45,766 nucleotides of DNA, taken from positions 1 through 45,766 of the forward strand of contig NZ_VKAB01000057.1 in assembly GCF_009769385.1 (NCBI RefSeq), in the 5' to 3' direction. Positions 1 to 8,961 of this stretch are shown here, piece by piece. Every line of letters begins with the position of its first letter. The first letter of the stretch is position 1. Under the pieces are notes generated by a model that ran no database searches, had not been told where the DNA came from, and saw nothing but the letters and a program-made list of their open reading frames with translations. Source of the DNA: Saccharothrix deserti (GTDB lineage: Bacteria; Actinomycetota; Actinomycetes; Mycobacteriales; Pseudonocardiaceae). The position numbers and the translations under genes were made by a program.

Positions 1-108
1 ACCCTCGGAGGTACCGGTCGCGGTCACACCGAAGGCGATCGCCAGTGGCAACGCGACGACAGCCACCGTCAGCCCCGAGAGAATCTCTCTGGTAATCCGC
101 CGGACCAT
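1..108 (-). CDS. SulP-family anion transporter, N-terminal fragment
   Basis: Only the first 36 codons lie in the window; the gene runs off the left edge. The peptide starts MVRRITREILSGLTVAVVAL and continues PLAIAFGV, the first transmembrane segment typical of SulP sulfate/bicarbonate permeases. A strong ribosome site (GAGGGGAG) sits just before the ATG at 108. Substrate cannot be told from this fragment; bicarbonate or sulfate are the usual ones. The family call rests on the N-terminal signature alone. Confidence 0.75.
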   Translation of the reverse strand, partial: MVRRITREILSGLTVAVVALPLAIAFGVTATGTSEG

Positions 109-191
109 AGGCTCCCCTCGCTCCACGGCACGCTCACCTGCACACCGTGAGCCGAACTGCCGAACGGACCTGCGTTCCGACTGCAAAGGTG

Positions 192-220
192 TCGTAAAGA
201 TCCTTTCAAGGCAAGGTCAA
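192..220 (-). promoter_or_regulatory. Candidate sigma-70-type promoter for the SulP gene
   Basis: On the minus strand TTGACC (215-220) is followed after exactly 17 bp by TTACGA (192-197), about 85 bp upstream of the SulP start. Spacing and -35 match a housekeeping promoter; the -10 is imperfect. Confidence 0.45.
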
Positions 221-1153
221 GGAACTACACCCACGAACTGCCGACGTGTCGCCGACACCCGACGCCGGCATCGCCGGGCCGACCTCCTCCACCTGCATCA
301 CCGGCCTTGACCTGCACAGAGGCGGCGGCCGATCACACAGATCCGCGATATTCCATATCCAAAGGAAAGTAAACTCCCACCATGTGGAACTTCGGTGTGC
401 GATCGTTAGCACACGCTCCGCAGTCACTCTGCGGTGAGATGCGGCGGGACACGACAGACTCGGTGATGCCGAAAGCCTGACGGAACCGGGCCGGTCGTAC
501 AGGAGTCGACCGGCAGGCTTGCCGCGATCAGGCACGCACTGGATCGACGAGGGCGCGTCGGTGGATCGCCATACGCACACCGTGCCGACGTGGACGATCC
601 CCGGGATTCGTGAAGTGGGGCCACCGCCCTCCTGTGCACAGTGGCGTTGGACGAGCGTGACACGCGGCACCGCACCGCATTGTCGCAATTGTCCGGTTCG
701 GGTAGGTTCGTCCGGTAACAACGTGCCGCTGTCGCGAAAGCAGGCGATCATGTGAACGTTCGGGGAGGCGTTCGCTGACCGGCGGTCGAAGCGGAAGTCG
801 TCCGGCCTGTAGCCGCCATCGGGAGGATGCCTCGTCGATGCTGCCGCCGCACACCGCGCAGCGGACCTCGCAGACCAACGTGCGGGCGTCGCCGAACCGT
901 CCCTGCGCCGGCGTGGGACGACCAAGTGCGCGGACCGCAGAGCACGAATGCCCGACGGTCGCCCGATCGGCCCTGGCGACGAGGACGACCGCCGGAGCCG
1001 GGGCGGCGGGACCGATCGCGGGATCCCTCCCATCGCCCAGTCGGCGAGCGCCCATCCCCCGAGCGCGTCGGCAACCGACCGCATTATGAACCGCCGGCCG
1101 GATATCTCAGCCTCGTTGGCGACTTTCGCGCCCTACGACGATCGGAGTGGTTC
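221..1153. other. Long intergenic region, no gene supported
   Basis: About 930 bases between the divergent SulP gene and the Mrp operon. Open frames exist on both strands, but their products are Arg/Pro-rich and low in hydrophobic structure, as expected for GC-rich noncoding DNA. A patch near 340-400 is relatively AT-rich. No RNA gene or repeat was recognised. A minus-strand frame around 780-900 holds a CEVRCAVCGG cysteine cluster, but no coherent protein could be built from it. Confidence 0.4.
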
Positions 1154-1630
1154 ATGCAGTGGATTTTCCGCATGGCACCCACCTTCGTCCTGTTCTGGCT
1201 GGTTCTGTCCGGGCATTTCGACGCGCTGTTCCTGACGCTCGGGGCGCTCTCGGTCGTCGTGGTGTGCTGGATTTCCGTCCGCGCCGGCATCGCGGACTCC
1301 CAGAACATCACCGCACGCCTGTTGCTACAGCTGCCGATGTACTTCCTCTGGCTCGGCAAGGAAGTCCTCACCTCTTCGTGGGCTGTCGCGCGGAAAGTGT
1401 GGTCGCCGCGCGTCGCGTTGCACCCGGCCGTCGACGACACGCCCGCCCGGGACATGTCCACCATCTCGCAGGTGATCTACGCGAACTCGGTCACGCTCAC
1501 CCCCGGCACGCTCTCCCTGGACGTGGGCGAGGGGCACGTGGAGATCCACAGTCTCGACGCGTCGGACATCGCGAAGCTCCAAGACGAGAAGAACCTGCGC
1601 CGGGTACGACTCCTGGAGGCACGTAAATGA
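1154..1630 (+). CDS. mrpE: Mrp antiporter subunit E
   Basis: A 158-aa membrane protein of the MnhE/MrpE family, the small subunit of multisubunit Na+(K+)/H+ antiporters. The N-terminus (MQWIFRMAPTFVLFWLVLSG) is hydrophobic, followed by the LPMYFLWLGKEVLTSSWAVA region and a soluble C-terminus containing the usual TLTPGTLSLDV stretch. The ATG at 1154 was chosen because GGAG lies 7 nt upstream and upstream codons look noncoding. It opens the operon and its TGA overlaps the next ATG, so translation is probably coupled. Confidence 0.93.
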   Translation: MQWIFRMAPTFVLFWLVLSGHFDALFLTLGALSVVVVCWISVRAGIADSQNITARLLLQLPMYFLWLGKEVLTSSWAVARKVWSPRVALHPAVDDTPARDMSTISQVIYANSVTLTPGTLSLDVGEGHVEIHSLDASDIAKLQDEKNLRRVRLLEARK

Positions 1631-1905
1631 TCTACGCGGTGATGGCCGCGCTGCTCGTCACCATGGCCTTGGCCCTGTTCCGGGCGTTCGTCGGTCCAGG
1701 CCTCTACAACCGCATCCTCGCCATCAACATGTTCGGCACCAAGGCCGTGCTCTTCGTCGCGGTGGCGGGGTTCCTCTTCGGACGGCCGGAGTTCCTGGAC
1801 ATCGGCATCCTCTACGCGCTGGTCAACTTCGTCGCGGTCATCGCCGTGCTCCGGCTGACCCACCACGATGGACCGATCGGCGACGGGGAGGGCGAGCGGG
1901 CATGA
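1627..1905 (+). CDS. mrpF: Mrp antiporter subunit F
   Basis: A 92-aa protein with three predicted membrane helices, of usual MnhF length. The stretch FRAFVGPGLYNRILAINMFG matches the conserved core of the family (R-x-GP-x4-DR/NRILA). It overlaps mrpE and mrpG by 4 nt each (ATGA). It should be an integral part of the antiporter complex; no catalytic role is assigned to it alone. Confidence 0.93.
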   Translation: MIYAVMAALLVTMALALFRAFVGPGLYNRILAINMFGTKAVLFVAVAGFLFGRPEFLDIGILYALVNFVAVIAVLRLTHHDGPIGDGEGERA

Positions 1906-2216
1906 CCGTCATCGAGGTACTGAGCGGTGTGCTGCTGGCCGCCGGCGGCTTCTTCGTGGTGACCGGTGCGGTGGGCTTGGTCCGGTTCCCGGACTTCTAC
2001 ACCCGCATCCACGCCGTGGGCGTGACCGACTCGGCGGGCGCCGGTCTCATCCTGCTCGGCCTGCTCCTGCGGACCACTGAGTGGGAGGTCGGGCTCCGCC
2101 TGCTGATCATCATGTTGTTCATGGTGATCACCAGCCCGACCGCGGCGCACACCCTGGCACAGGCGGCACGACGGGATGGTGTGCCGGTCTGGCGTGCGGG
2201 GGACGCCAGGCGATGA
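1902..2216 (+). CDS. mrpG: Mrp antiporter subunit G
   Basis: A 104-aa MnhG/PhaG-type subunit with three hydrophobic segments and the family signature GLVRFPDFYTRIHA followed by a serine/threonine-rich PTAAHTLAQAARR end. It overlaps its neighbours by 4 nt, as throughout this operon. It belongs to the same membrane complex as the flanking genes. Confidence 0.93.
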   Translation: MTVIEVLSGVLLAAGGFFVVTGAVGLVRFPDFYTRIHAVGVTDSAGAGLILLGLLLRTTEWEVGLRLLIIMLFMVITSPTAAHTLAQAARRDGVPVWRAGDARR

Positions 2217-3202
2217 CAGCGTTCGTGCTGGTGAACATCTCGTTGTTCGCCATCCTCGGGGCCACGGCGCTCGCGATCACGCGGATGCGGGCCCTCTACG
2301 AGGCCACCATGTTGACCGCGCTGTTCAGCCTGGTCACAGGCAGCCTCTTCGTGTTGCTGGACGCGGTCGACGTGGCGTTCACCGAGGCGGCGGTCGGGGT
2401 CGGCATCAGCACGGTGCTGCTGCTCGGCGTGCTGTCGTTGACCCGCTCGCGGGAGGCCGTCACACCGCGCCGACGGCGGCTGCCCGCCGCTCTCGTCGTG
2501 CTGTTCACCGGCGGCACCCTCGGCTACGCGGCCCAGGACCTGCCGCCGTTCGGCTCCGCCACGACCCCCGTGCGCGACCACCCCGTGACCGAGACCTACC
2601 TGTACCAGTCGCAGCAGGACATGGGCATCCCGAACACCGTCACCTCCGTGCTGGCGAGCTACCGCGGGCTGGACACGCTGGGCGAACTGGTGGTGGTGTT
2701 CACCGCGGGCGTCACCGTCCTGCTGCTGCTCGGGCCGCTCACGCGTCGTAACCGCCCGGTGAAGAGGGATCTCGTCCTGGCCGACTACCGCGTCCTGCGC
2801 GTCGTCAGCGGGGTGCTGATGCCGTTCATCCTGCTGTTCGCCCTGTACGTGCTCTTCCACGGCGACTACGGCGCCGGCGGCGGCTTCCAGGCCGGGGTGA
2901 TCTTCGCGTCCGGGTTCGTGCTGTACGGCCTGGTGTTCGGTCTGGACAGAGTCCAGCAGGTGCTGCCGCAAAGAGTGCTGTGGGTGCTGATCCCGCTCGG
3001 TCTGCTCCTGTTCATGGGGCTCGGTGTGGCGACCGTGCTGCTCGGCGGCTCGTTCCTGGACTACGACACACTGCGGCCCGACGACCCCGCGGCCGGGCAG
3101 CGCCTCGGGATCCTCCTGGTCGAAACGGCCATCGGCCTCACCGTCGCCACGGTGATGACGTCGGTGTTCTTCAGCTTCACGGGCCGGGGTGCGTCACGAT
3201 GA
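2213..3202 (+). CDS. mrpB: MbhD (DUF4040)-MrpB fusion subunit
   Basis: A 329-aa membrane protein in two parts. Residues 1-80 form a DUF4040/MbhD-like module (ALYEATMLTALFSLVTGSLF). Residues about 185-329 are an MnhB domain with the typical VLFHGDYGAGGGFQAGVI loop. The intervening part resembles the linker found when MbhD, MbhE and MnhB are fused. In classic Mrp systems the MbhD-like part is the C-terminus of MrpA, so here the large MrpA subunit is split and its tail is carried by MrpB. Start chosen at the ATG that overlaps the mrpG stop. Confidence 0.88.
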   Translation: MTAFVLVNISLFAILGATALAITRMRALYEATMLTALFSLVTGSLFVLLDAVDVAFTEAAVGVGISTVLLLGVLSLTRSREAVTPRRRRLPAALVVLFTGGTLGYAAQDLPPFGSATTPVRDHPVTETYLYQSQQDMGIPNTVTSVLASYRGLDTLGELVVVFTAGVTVLLLLGPLTRRNRPVKRDLVLADYRVLRVVSGVLMPFILLFALYVLFHGDYGAGGGFQAGVIFASGFVLYGLVFGLDRVQQVLPQRVLWVLIPLGLLLFMGLGVATVLLGGSFLDYDTLRPDDPAAGQRLGILLVETAIGLTVATVMTSVFFSFTGRGASR

Positions 3203-3582
3203 TCGGATCCCACTACGTCTACTGGTTGACCTTCGCGCTCATGATGATCGGCCTCTACGTGGTCATCAGCCACGGCAACCTGATCAAGAAGCTGATCGGC
3301 CTCTCGCTGTTCCAGGTGGCCGTGTTCCTGTTCTACATCAGCCTCGGCAAGGTCGACGGCGGCACCGCGCCCATCATCACCGAGGGCACCCAGACCTACT
3401 CCCACCCGCTGCCCCATGTCCTCATCCTGACTGCGATCGTGGTCGGCGTGGCCACCCTCGCGGTCGGCCTGGCGCTCGTCGTCCGCCTCTTCGAGTCCTA
3501 CGGCAGCCTGGAAGAAGACGAGATACTCCAGCGCGACATCTCCGACCGCGACACCACCGACCGCGACGGCGTCGCCTCATGA
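3199..3582 (+). CDS. mrpC: Mrp antiporter subunit C (NuoK-like)
   Basis: A 127-aa subunit homologous to NuoK/MnhC. Three membrane helices are visible, with the conserved NLIKKLIGLSLFQVAVFLFY helix and the PLPHVLILTAIVVGVATLAV helix. The C-terminus is longer and acidic (LEEDEILQRD). The start overlaps the preceding stop. In Complex I the equivalent helix carries a buried glutamate; here no Glu is evident in that helix. Confidence 0.9.
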   Translation: MIGSHYVYWLTFALMMIGLYVVISHGNLIKKLIGLSLFQVAVFLFYISLGKVDGGTAPIITEGTQTYSHPLPHVLILTAIVVGVATLAVGLALVVRLFESYGSLEEDEILQRDISDRDTTDRDGVAS

Positions 3583-5054
3583 CGGTGCAGCTCCCGTTCG
3601 TACAGGTCCTCCTCCCCCTGCTCGGCGCACCGCTCTGCGCGCTGCTGCGTTCCCGCGTCGCGGCATGGCTGCTGTTCCTGCTGGCGGCGCTCGGCTCGCT
3701 CGGCTGCGCTGTCCTGCTGGCGCAGCGCGTGGCCACGGCCGGAACGCAGCGGTACTCGGTGGGCGGCTGGACCGCCCCGGTCGGCATCGAATTCGTGATC
3801 GACGACTTCAACACACCGGTGTTGCTGCTGGTGTCGCTCATCGCCGCGGTCGTCGCCGTCTTCAGCCACCGCAGCCTCGCCGCCGAGGTCGCCGCGAAAC
3901 GCGTCCCGCTGGTGTACGCCTGCCTGTGCCTGGTCTTGGCGGGGATGCTCGGCATCGCCGTCACCGGCGACGCCTTCAACGCGTTCGTCTTCCTGGAGAT
4001 CATGTCGCTGGCCTCGTACGCGCTGATCGCGATGGGACGACGCAGGCGCGCACTGCTCGCGGCCTTCCGCTACCTCGTCGTCGGCAGCGTCGGCGCCGTG
4101 TTCGTCCTCATCGGCATCGGCCTGGCCTACGCCGTCACGGGCACCCTCAACATGGCCGACCTGGCGCAGCGGCTGGGCGGGCTCCACGGCAACCGGGCGC
4201 TGTACGCCGCGGTCGTGTTCGTGCTGGTCGGGTTGGCGGTCAAGATGGCCGTGTTCCCGTTGCACGCCTGGCTGCCGGATGCGTACGCCCAGGCCCCGTC
4301 CGCGGTCGGCGTGCTCCTCTCCGCCACGGCCACCAAGGTCGCGATCTACGCGCTGCTGCGGTTCGCGTTCACCGTGTTCGGCGCGACCCTGGTGTTCGGT
4401 GTGATGCCGGTCGGCCGGATCGGAGCGCTGCTGGCGGTGCTCGCGATGCTGATCGGGTCCGCCGTCGCCTGTTTCCAGACCGACCTCAAGTACCTGCTGG
4501 CCTGGTCGAGCATCGCGCAGATCGGCTACATCGTGGCCGGCATCAGCCTCGCCACCACGGCGGGCGTGTCAGCCGCCTACCTGCACGTGATCAACCACGC
4601 CGTGACCAAGGCGGCGCTGTTCGCCGCGGCCGGGCTGCTGGTGCTGCGGCTGGGCTCGGCGCGGCTCGACGACCTGGCCGGTTTCGGCCGCCGCATGCCG
4701 TGGACGTTCGCCGCCGTCGTCGTGGCCGGTCTCGGCCTGGTCGGCGTGCCACCGACCGCCGGGTTCGTCAGCAAGTGGGCGTTGGCGACGGCGCTGCTGG
4801 AACGGGGCCAGTGGCCGGTGCTCGCCGCGATGCTGGTCAGTTCCCTGCTCGCGCTGGTCTACGTCGGGCGCATCGTCGAGGTCGGCTGGTTCCGCGAGCC
4901 GTCGCTGGTCACGGTGATGAACCGGCCGCCGGTCTCGATGGTCGCCGCGATCTGGTTCCTCGTCCTCCTGTCGGTCTACTTCGGCCTCGACGCCACGTTG
5001 CCGTCGAGTCTGGCCGACGCCGCGGCGGCGGCGCTGCTGCGGAACGGGGGGTGA
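3579..5054 (+). CDS. mrpD: Mrp antiporter-type subunit 1 (MrpD/NuoM-like)
   Basis: A 491-aa polytopic protein with the Proton_antipo_M domain. Visible landmarks are AFVFLEIMSLASYALIA (conserved Glu of helix 5), VKMAVFPLHAWLPDAY (conserved Lys of helix 7), and YLHVINHAVTKAALFAAAG (conserved His/Lys of the later helices). This is the usual length for MrpD. It sits in a run of 4-nt overlaps and is probably one of three ion-translocating channels of the complex. Confidence 0.92.
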   Translation: MTVQLPFVQVLLPLLGAPLCALLRSRVAAWLLFLLAALGSLGCAVLLAQRVATAGTQRYSVGGWTAPVGIEFVIDDFNTPVLLLVSLIAAVVAVFSHRSLAAEVAAKRVPLVYACLCLVLAGMLGIAVTGDAFNAFVFLEIMSLASYALIAMGRRRRALLAAFRYLVVGSVGAVFVLIGIGLAYAVTGTLNMADLAQRLGGLHGNRALYAAVVFVLVGLAVKMAVFPLHAWLPDAYAQAPSAVGVLLSATATKVAIYALLRFAFTVFGATLVFGVMPVGRIGALLAVLAMLIGSAVACFQTDLKYLLAWSSIAQIGYIVAGISLATTAGVSAAYLHVINHAVTKAALFAAAGLLVLRLGSARLDDLAGFGRRMPWTFAAVVVAGLGLVGVPPTAGFVSKWALATALLERGQWPVLAAMLVSSLLALVYVGRIVEVGWFREPSLVTVMNRPPVSMVAAIWFLVLLSVYFGLDATLPSSLADAAAAALLRNGG

Positions 5055-6550
5055 GTGGCCTGCTCGCGACCTGGACCTCGCCCGACCAGGCCACGGCGTT
5101 GCCCGTCATCGTGGCGTTGCCCCTGCTGGCAGGTGGCGCCGTGCTGCTCCTGCGACGCCACCCGAACCTGCGGGAGGCGGCGTCACTGGTCGGCGGGATC
5201 GCGTTGGCGGTCGCGGTGCTCGGGCTGTGGCCCGCGGCCGGTCGGGACCTGCGCTTCGAACTGTGGTCCTGGCTGCCCGGCCTGTCGTTCGAGTTCGCGC
5301 TGGAGCCGCTGGGCCTGCTGTTCGCCACTCTCGCCGCCGTGCTCTGGCCGGTGACGACCGTCTTCTCGATCGGCTACCTGCGGGGCAACCGCGAGACCGA
5401 CCAGACCCGCTTCTACTTCTTCGTCGCGCTGACCATCGCCGCCGCGATGTGGATCGCGCTGTCGGCGAACCTGATCACCCTGTTCGTCGGCTACGAGATC
5501 ATGACGCTGGCCACGTGGCCGCTGGTCGTCCACAAAGGCGACCCGGACGCCGAACGCGGGGGCCGCACCTACCTCGTGCTGCTGCTGGCGACCTCCGTCG
5601 GTCTGCTGCTCCCGGCGATCGCGTGGACCTGGCTGTTGGCCGGCAGCACGGACTTCCGGCCCGGCGGACTGCTCACCGGCCACGCCGGGACGACCGTCCT
5701 CGTCGTGCTGTTCACCCTCTACCTGTTCGGCATCGGCAAGGCCGCGCTGATGCCGGTCCACCGCTGGCTGCCGGCGGCGATGGTGGCGCCGACCCCGGTG
5801 TCGGCGCTGCTGCACGCGGTGGCCGTGGTCAAAGCCGGCGTGTTCACCGTCCTCAAAGTCGCGGTCTACGTCTTCGGGCTCGACACGCTGGACGTGAGCG
5901 GCGCTGCCCGGCCGATGATGTGGGTCGCGGCGGTCACTCTGCTCACCGCCGGCGTGATCGCGGTGCGCAGCGACAACCTCAAACGCCGCCTCGCGTACTC
6001 GACGGTGAGCCAACTCGCCTACATAGTGCTGGCCGCGACGCTCGCCCGTGACGTCGCGATCGCGGGCGGCGCGCTGCACATGGTGGCCCACGCCATCGCC
6101 AAGATCACGCTGTTCATGTGCGCCGGCGCCATCTACGTCACGGCCCGCAAGACCCGGGTGGGCGAGTTGGACGGGCTCGGGCGCACGATGCCGTGGACGT
6201 TCGGCGCGTTCCTGGTGGCCTCGGTCTCGATCATCGGTCTGCCTCCGGTGGGCGGCATGTGGAGCAAGTGGCTGCTGCTGATGGGCGCCGCCGAGGCCGA
6301 CCAACTGGTGATGATGCTGGTCCTGCTGGTCGGCTCGATGCTGGCGCTGGCCTATCTGATGCCGATACCGGTGCGCGCGTTCTTCCGGCCGCCACCTGTG
6401 GCACCACTGCACGGTGAGGCGTCGCCGGCCCTGGTCGGACCGCCGGTCCTGACCGCGATCGGGTGCGCCGCGCTGTTCCTCGTCGCGGAGGCAGTGATCA
6501 CACCCCTGTCCGGAATCCCGGAGCTATCCGGAATCGTGGAGCTGCCGTGA
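5051..6550 (+). CDS. Mrp antiporter-type subunit 2
   Basis: A 499-aa Proton_antipo_M protein, paralogous to the upstream gene. Landmarks are FVGYEIMTLATWPLVV (Glu), GIGKAALMPVHRWLP (Lys), LLHAVAVVKAGVF, and HMVAHAIAKITLFMCAG. The GTG at 5051 overlaps the preceding TGA. It could fill the role of the N-terminal part of MrpA, which is otherwise missing from the operon. The ion carried (Na+, K+ or only H+) cannot be judged from sequence alone. Confidence 0.9.
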   Translation: MSGLLATWTSPDQATALPVIVALPLLAGGAVLLLRRHPNLREAASLVGGIALAVAVLGLWPAAGRDLRFELWSWLPGLSFEFALEPLGLLFATLAAVLWPVTTVFSIGYLRGNRETDQTRFYFFVALTIAAAMWIALSANLITLFVGYEIMTLATWPLVVHKGDPDAERGGRTYLVLLLATSVGLLLPAIAWTWLLAGSTDFRPGGLLTGHAGTTVLVVLFTLYLFGIGKAALMPVHRWLPAAMVAPTPVSALLHAVAVVKAGVFTVLKVAVYVFGLDTLDVSGAARPMMWVAAVTLLTAGVIAVRSDNLKRRLAYSTVSQLAYIVLAATLARDVAIAGGALHMVAHAIAKITLFMCAGAIYVTARKTRVGELDGLGRTMPWTFGAFLVASVSIIGLPPVGGMWSKWLLLMGAAEADQLVMMLVLLVGSMLALAYLMPIPVRAFFRPPPVAPLHGEASPALVGPPVLTAIGCAALFLVAEAVITPLSGIPELSGIVELP

Positions 6551-6816
6551 ACGACGACCGCCGATGGCTGGACGAACCCCGCAACGTGACCCGCATCGTG
6601 TACGGCCTCGCGGCGCTGTGCGCGCTGGCGATCGTCGCCGACGTCTTCTACCGCAAGAAGCCGCACTTCGGGATCGACGGGTGGTTCGCCTTCTACCCCC
6701 TGTACGGCTTTGTCGGGAGCGTGGGCCTGGTGCTCACGGCGAAGTGGCTGCGGCGGTTCCTCAAGCGCGACGAGGACTACTACGACCGGCCGGAACGGGA
6801 TGAGGATGACGATTAG
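6547..6816 (+). CDS. Small two-helix membrane protein of the Mrp operon
   Basis: An 89-aa protein beginning at a GTG that overlaps the preceding stop. It has a hydrophilic start, two hydrophobic helices (about 18-32 and 47-65), a YRKKPHFGIDGWFAFYPLYG loop and a very acidic tail (EDYYDRPERDEDDD). Similar small proteins accompany Mrp-like operons with extra antiporter subunits in other bacteria. Function unknown; probably an accessory subunit. It overlaps the next gene by 17 nt. Confidence 0.8.
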   Translation: MNDDRRWLDEPRNVTRIVYGLAALCALAIVADVFYRKKPHFGIDGWFAFYPLYGFVGSVGLVLTAKWLRRFLKRDEDYYDRPERDEDDD

Positions 6817-8491
6817 CCCCGCCCTGGTGGTGATGCTCGGCGCGCTCGGCACTCCGCTGCTGCGCGGTCGGGCGCGCGGCGCGCTGCTGGTGTCGCTGCC
6901 GATCGCGGGCCTGGTCGTGCTGTGGGTGCTGCCCGAGGGCGTCGGCGCGTCCTTCGAGGTGTTCGGCCTGGTCCTCACCCCCGTGCGGGTGGACGCCCTG
7001 TCCCGCGTGTTCGCGACCGGCTTCCTCGTCGCCGCGCTGCTGACCGCCATCTACGCGCTGCACCTGCGGGATTCGTTGCAGCAGGCGATGGTCCTCGTCT
7101 ACGCCGCCACCGCCGTCGGCGGCGCGCTCGCCGGAGACCTGCTGACGCTGTTCGTGTTCTGGGAGTTGGCCGGCCTGTCGTCGGTCTTCCTGATCTGGGC
7201 GGGCAGGACCGAGCGCAGCTACCGCGCCGGCATGCGCTATCTCGCCGTCCAGGTGCTCTCCGGACTGCTGATGCTGGCCGGGATCGTGCTGCGGGTCACG
7301 GCGGGCGAAGGGCTGGAGTTCGGCTACCTCGGCCTGGACGGACCGGGCGGCACGCTGATCCTCTGCGCGATCGGCCTCAAGTGCGCGTTCCCCGTGCTGC
7401 ACGCGTGGCTGCCCGACACCTACCCGGAATCGACGGTGGTCGGCGCGGTCGCGCTGTCCGCGTTCACCACGAAGCTCGCCGTCTACACCCTTGCGCGCGG
7501 CTACCCCGGCACCGAGATGCTGGTGTGGATCGGCGCGATCATGACCTGCTTCCCGATCTTCTACGCGGTCATCGAGAACGACCTGCGCCGGGTGCTGGCC
7601 TACAGCATGATCAACCAGCTCGGGTTCATGGTCGTCGGCGTCGGCATCGGCGGCGCTTTCGGGATCAACGGCGCGGCGGCGCACGCCGTCGCGGACATGG
7701 TGTTCAAAGGTCTGCTGTTCATGAGCATGGGCGCGGTGCTGATGCGCACCGGCACCACCAAGGGGTCCGAGCTCGGCGGCCTCTACAAGTCCATGCCACA
7801 GACCGCGGTGCTGTGCATGATCGGCGCCGCGTCGATCTCCGCCTTCCCCCTGTTCTCCGGTTTCGCCTCGAAGTCGCTGATCATGGAAGGGGTGGCGGCG
7901 GACCACCGCATGGTGATCTGGCTGATGCTGCTGTTCGCATCCGCGGGCGTCTTCCACCACGCCGGCATCAAGATCCCGTACTTCGCCTTCTTCGCCCACG
8001 ACCACGGCCACCGGGTGGCCGAACCCCCGGTGAGCATGCGGGTCGCGATGGCCCTGGCCGCCCTGCTGTGCATCACGATCGGCGCGGTGCCCTCGCTGCT
8101 GTACGGCCTGCTCCCGTACCCGGTGGAGTACGAGCTGTTCACCACGCCGCACGTCATCAACCAGCTCCAACTGCTGCTGCTGGCATCGATGGCCTTCACC
8201 CTGCTCGTCCGCACCGGCCTCTACCCGCCGGAGCTCCGCTCGGTGAACGTCGACTTCGAGGTGGTCTACCGACGGTTCCTGCCCTCAGCTTGGCACGCCG
8301 CGGCACGAGGCCTCACGCGGCTGCGCGCGCGGGTGGGCGCACCGGTGCGGCGTGCCACGGAGAAGCTCTGGGTGGCCGCCACCCGCCCTCTGCGGCCCGA
8401 TGGCCGTGTCGCGGTGACCTGGTCCACCCACCTGATGATCTGGTGGCTCGTGCTCGTGCTCGGCGGTGTTCTCCTGCTGGCGTTGCTGTGA
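6800..8491 (+). CDS. Mrp antiporter-type subunit 3 (MrpD-like)
   Basis: A 563-aa Proton_antipo_M protein, the third in the operon. It has LFVFWELAGLSSVFLIWAG (Glu), GLKCAFPVLHAWLPDTYPE (Lys), VADMVFKGLLFMSMG and a C-terminal extension of about 100 residues with a final membrane helix. Start at ATG 6800 or 6806 (MRMTIS or MTIS). It closes the operon. The long C-terminal arm recalls the piston-like extensions of NuoL or MrpA, but that is a guess from length and position. Confidence 0.88.
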   Translation: MRMTISPALVVMLGALGTPLLRGRARGALLVSLPIAGLVVLWVLPEGVGASFEVFGLVLTPVRVDALSRVFATGFLVAALLTAIYALHLRDSLQQAMVLVYAATAVGGALAGDLLTLFVFWELAGLSSVFLIWAGRTERSYRAGMRYLAVQVLSGLLMLAGIVLRVTAGEGLEFGYLGLDGPGGTLILCAIGLKCAFPVLHAWLPDTYPESTVVGAVALSAFTTKLAVYTLARGYPGTEMLVWIGAIMTCFPIFYAVIENDLRRVLAYSMINQLGFMVVGVGIGGAFGINGAAAHAVADMVFKGLLFMSMGAVLMRTGTTKGSELGGLYKSMPQTAVLCMIGAASISAFPLFSGFASKSLIMEGVAADHRMVIWLMLLFASAGVFHHAGIKIPYFAFFAHDHGHRVAEPPVSMRVAMALAALLCITIGAVPSLLYGLLPYPVEYELFTTPHVINQLQLLLLASMAFTLLVRTGLYPPELRSVNVDFEVVYRRFLPSAWHAAARGLTRLRARVGAPVRRATEKLWVAATRPLRPDGRVAVTWSTHLMIWWLVLVLGGVLLLALL

Positions 8492-8501
8492 CCGGGGACC
8501 G

Positions 8502-8954
8502 CTAGTCGGGCAGCTCGCGCAGCGTTGCGTCGAGCAGCTCGAACAACGTGATCGCGCCCAGCAACGTGCCGTCCTCGCCCACTACCGCGACCAGCGGGCT
8601 GTGGGCCCGTTCCATGAGCTCGGCGACCTGCATCACCGTCTCGCCGGCCCGCACGACCAGCGGTTCCCACCTGCCCTCGGGCAACAGGTCACGCACTTGC
8701 TTGCCGACCAGGCGGGCACACAGCTGGTCCGCGTGCCGCTCGGCCACCACACGCGCGAGGGTCGGATCGACCCTCATGTACACGGGGACCAGGAATCGAG
8801 CCACCTGATACGCCGGCAGCGCGGTGACCGGCTTGCCGTCCTCGACCACGATCAAGCCGGGCAGTCGTTCGGAGACGAGCTTGCGCACCGCCGCGACCGC
8901 GCTGGAATCGGCGGTGATCGCAGGGAAGTCGACAGCGAGCTCTCCGGCCTGCAC
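8502..8954 (-). CDS. CBS-pair domain protein
   Basis: A 150-aa soluble protein made of two CBS motifs (about residues 10-60 and 92-146; LPGLIVVEDGKPVTALP and SPLVAVVGEDGTLLGAIT). CBS pairs usually bind adenine nucleotides and act as energy or stress sensors. The GTG start at 8954 lies 7 nt after a TAGTGT -10-like hexamer, so the mRNA may be leaderless. It converges on the Mrp operon with only 10 nt between, and could report on it, but no direct link is shown. Confidence 0.88.
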   Translation of the reverse strand: MQAGELAVDFPAITADSSAVAAVRKLVSERLPGLIVVEDGKPVTALPAYQVARFLVPVYMRVDPTLARVVAERHADQLCARLVGKQVRDLLPEGRWEPLVVRAGETVMQVAELMERAHSPLVAVVGEDGTLLGAITLFELLDATLRELPD

Positions 8955-8961
8955 GACACCG

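Noticed and set aside
206..1084. Long minus-strand frame before the Mrp operon
   Set aside because: Low-complexity Arg/Ser/Pro product, no start signal, no family; typical of GC-rich noncoding DNA.
827..1630. Longer start for MrpE at 827
   Set aside because: The added 109 residues are Arg/Pro-rich and noncoding-like; ATG 1154 has a ribosome site and the expected N-terminus.
3665..5050. Frame extending antiporter subunit 2 upstream into subunit 1
   Set aside because: It is an overlapping shadow of subunit 1; the GTG at 5051 gives the standard length and a 4-nt overlap.
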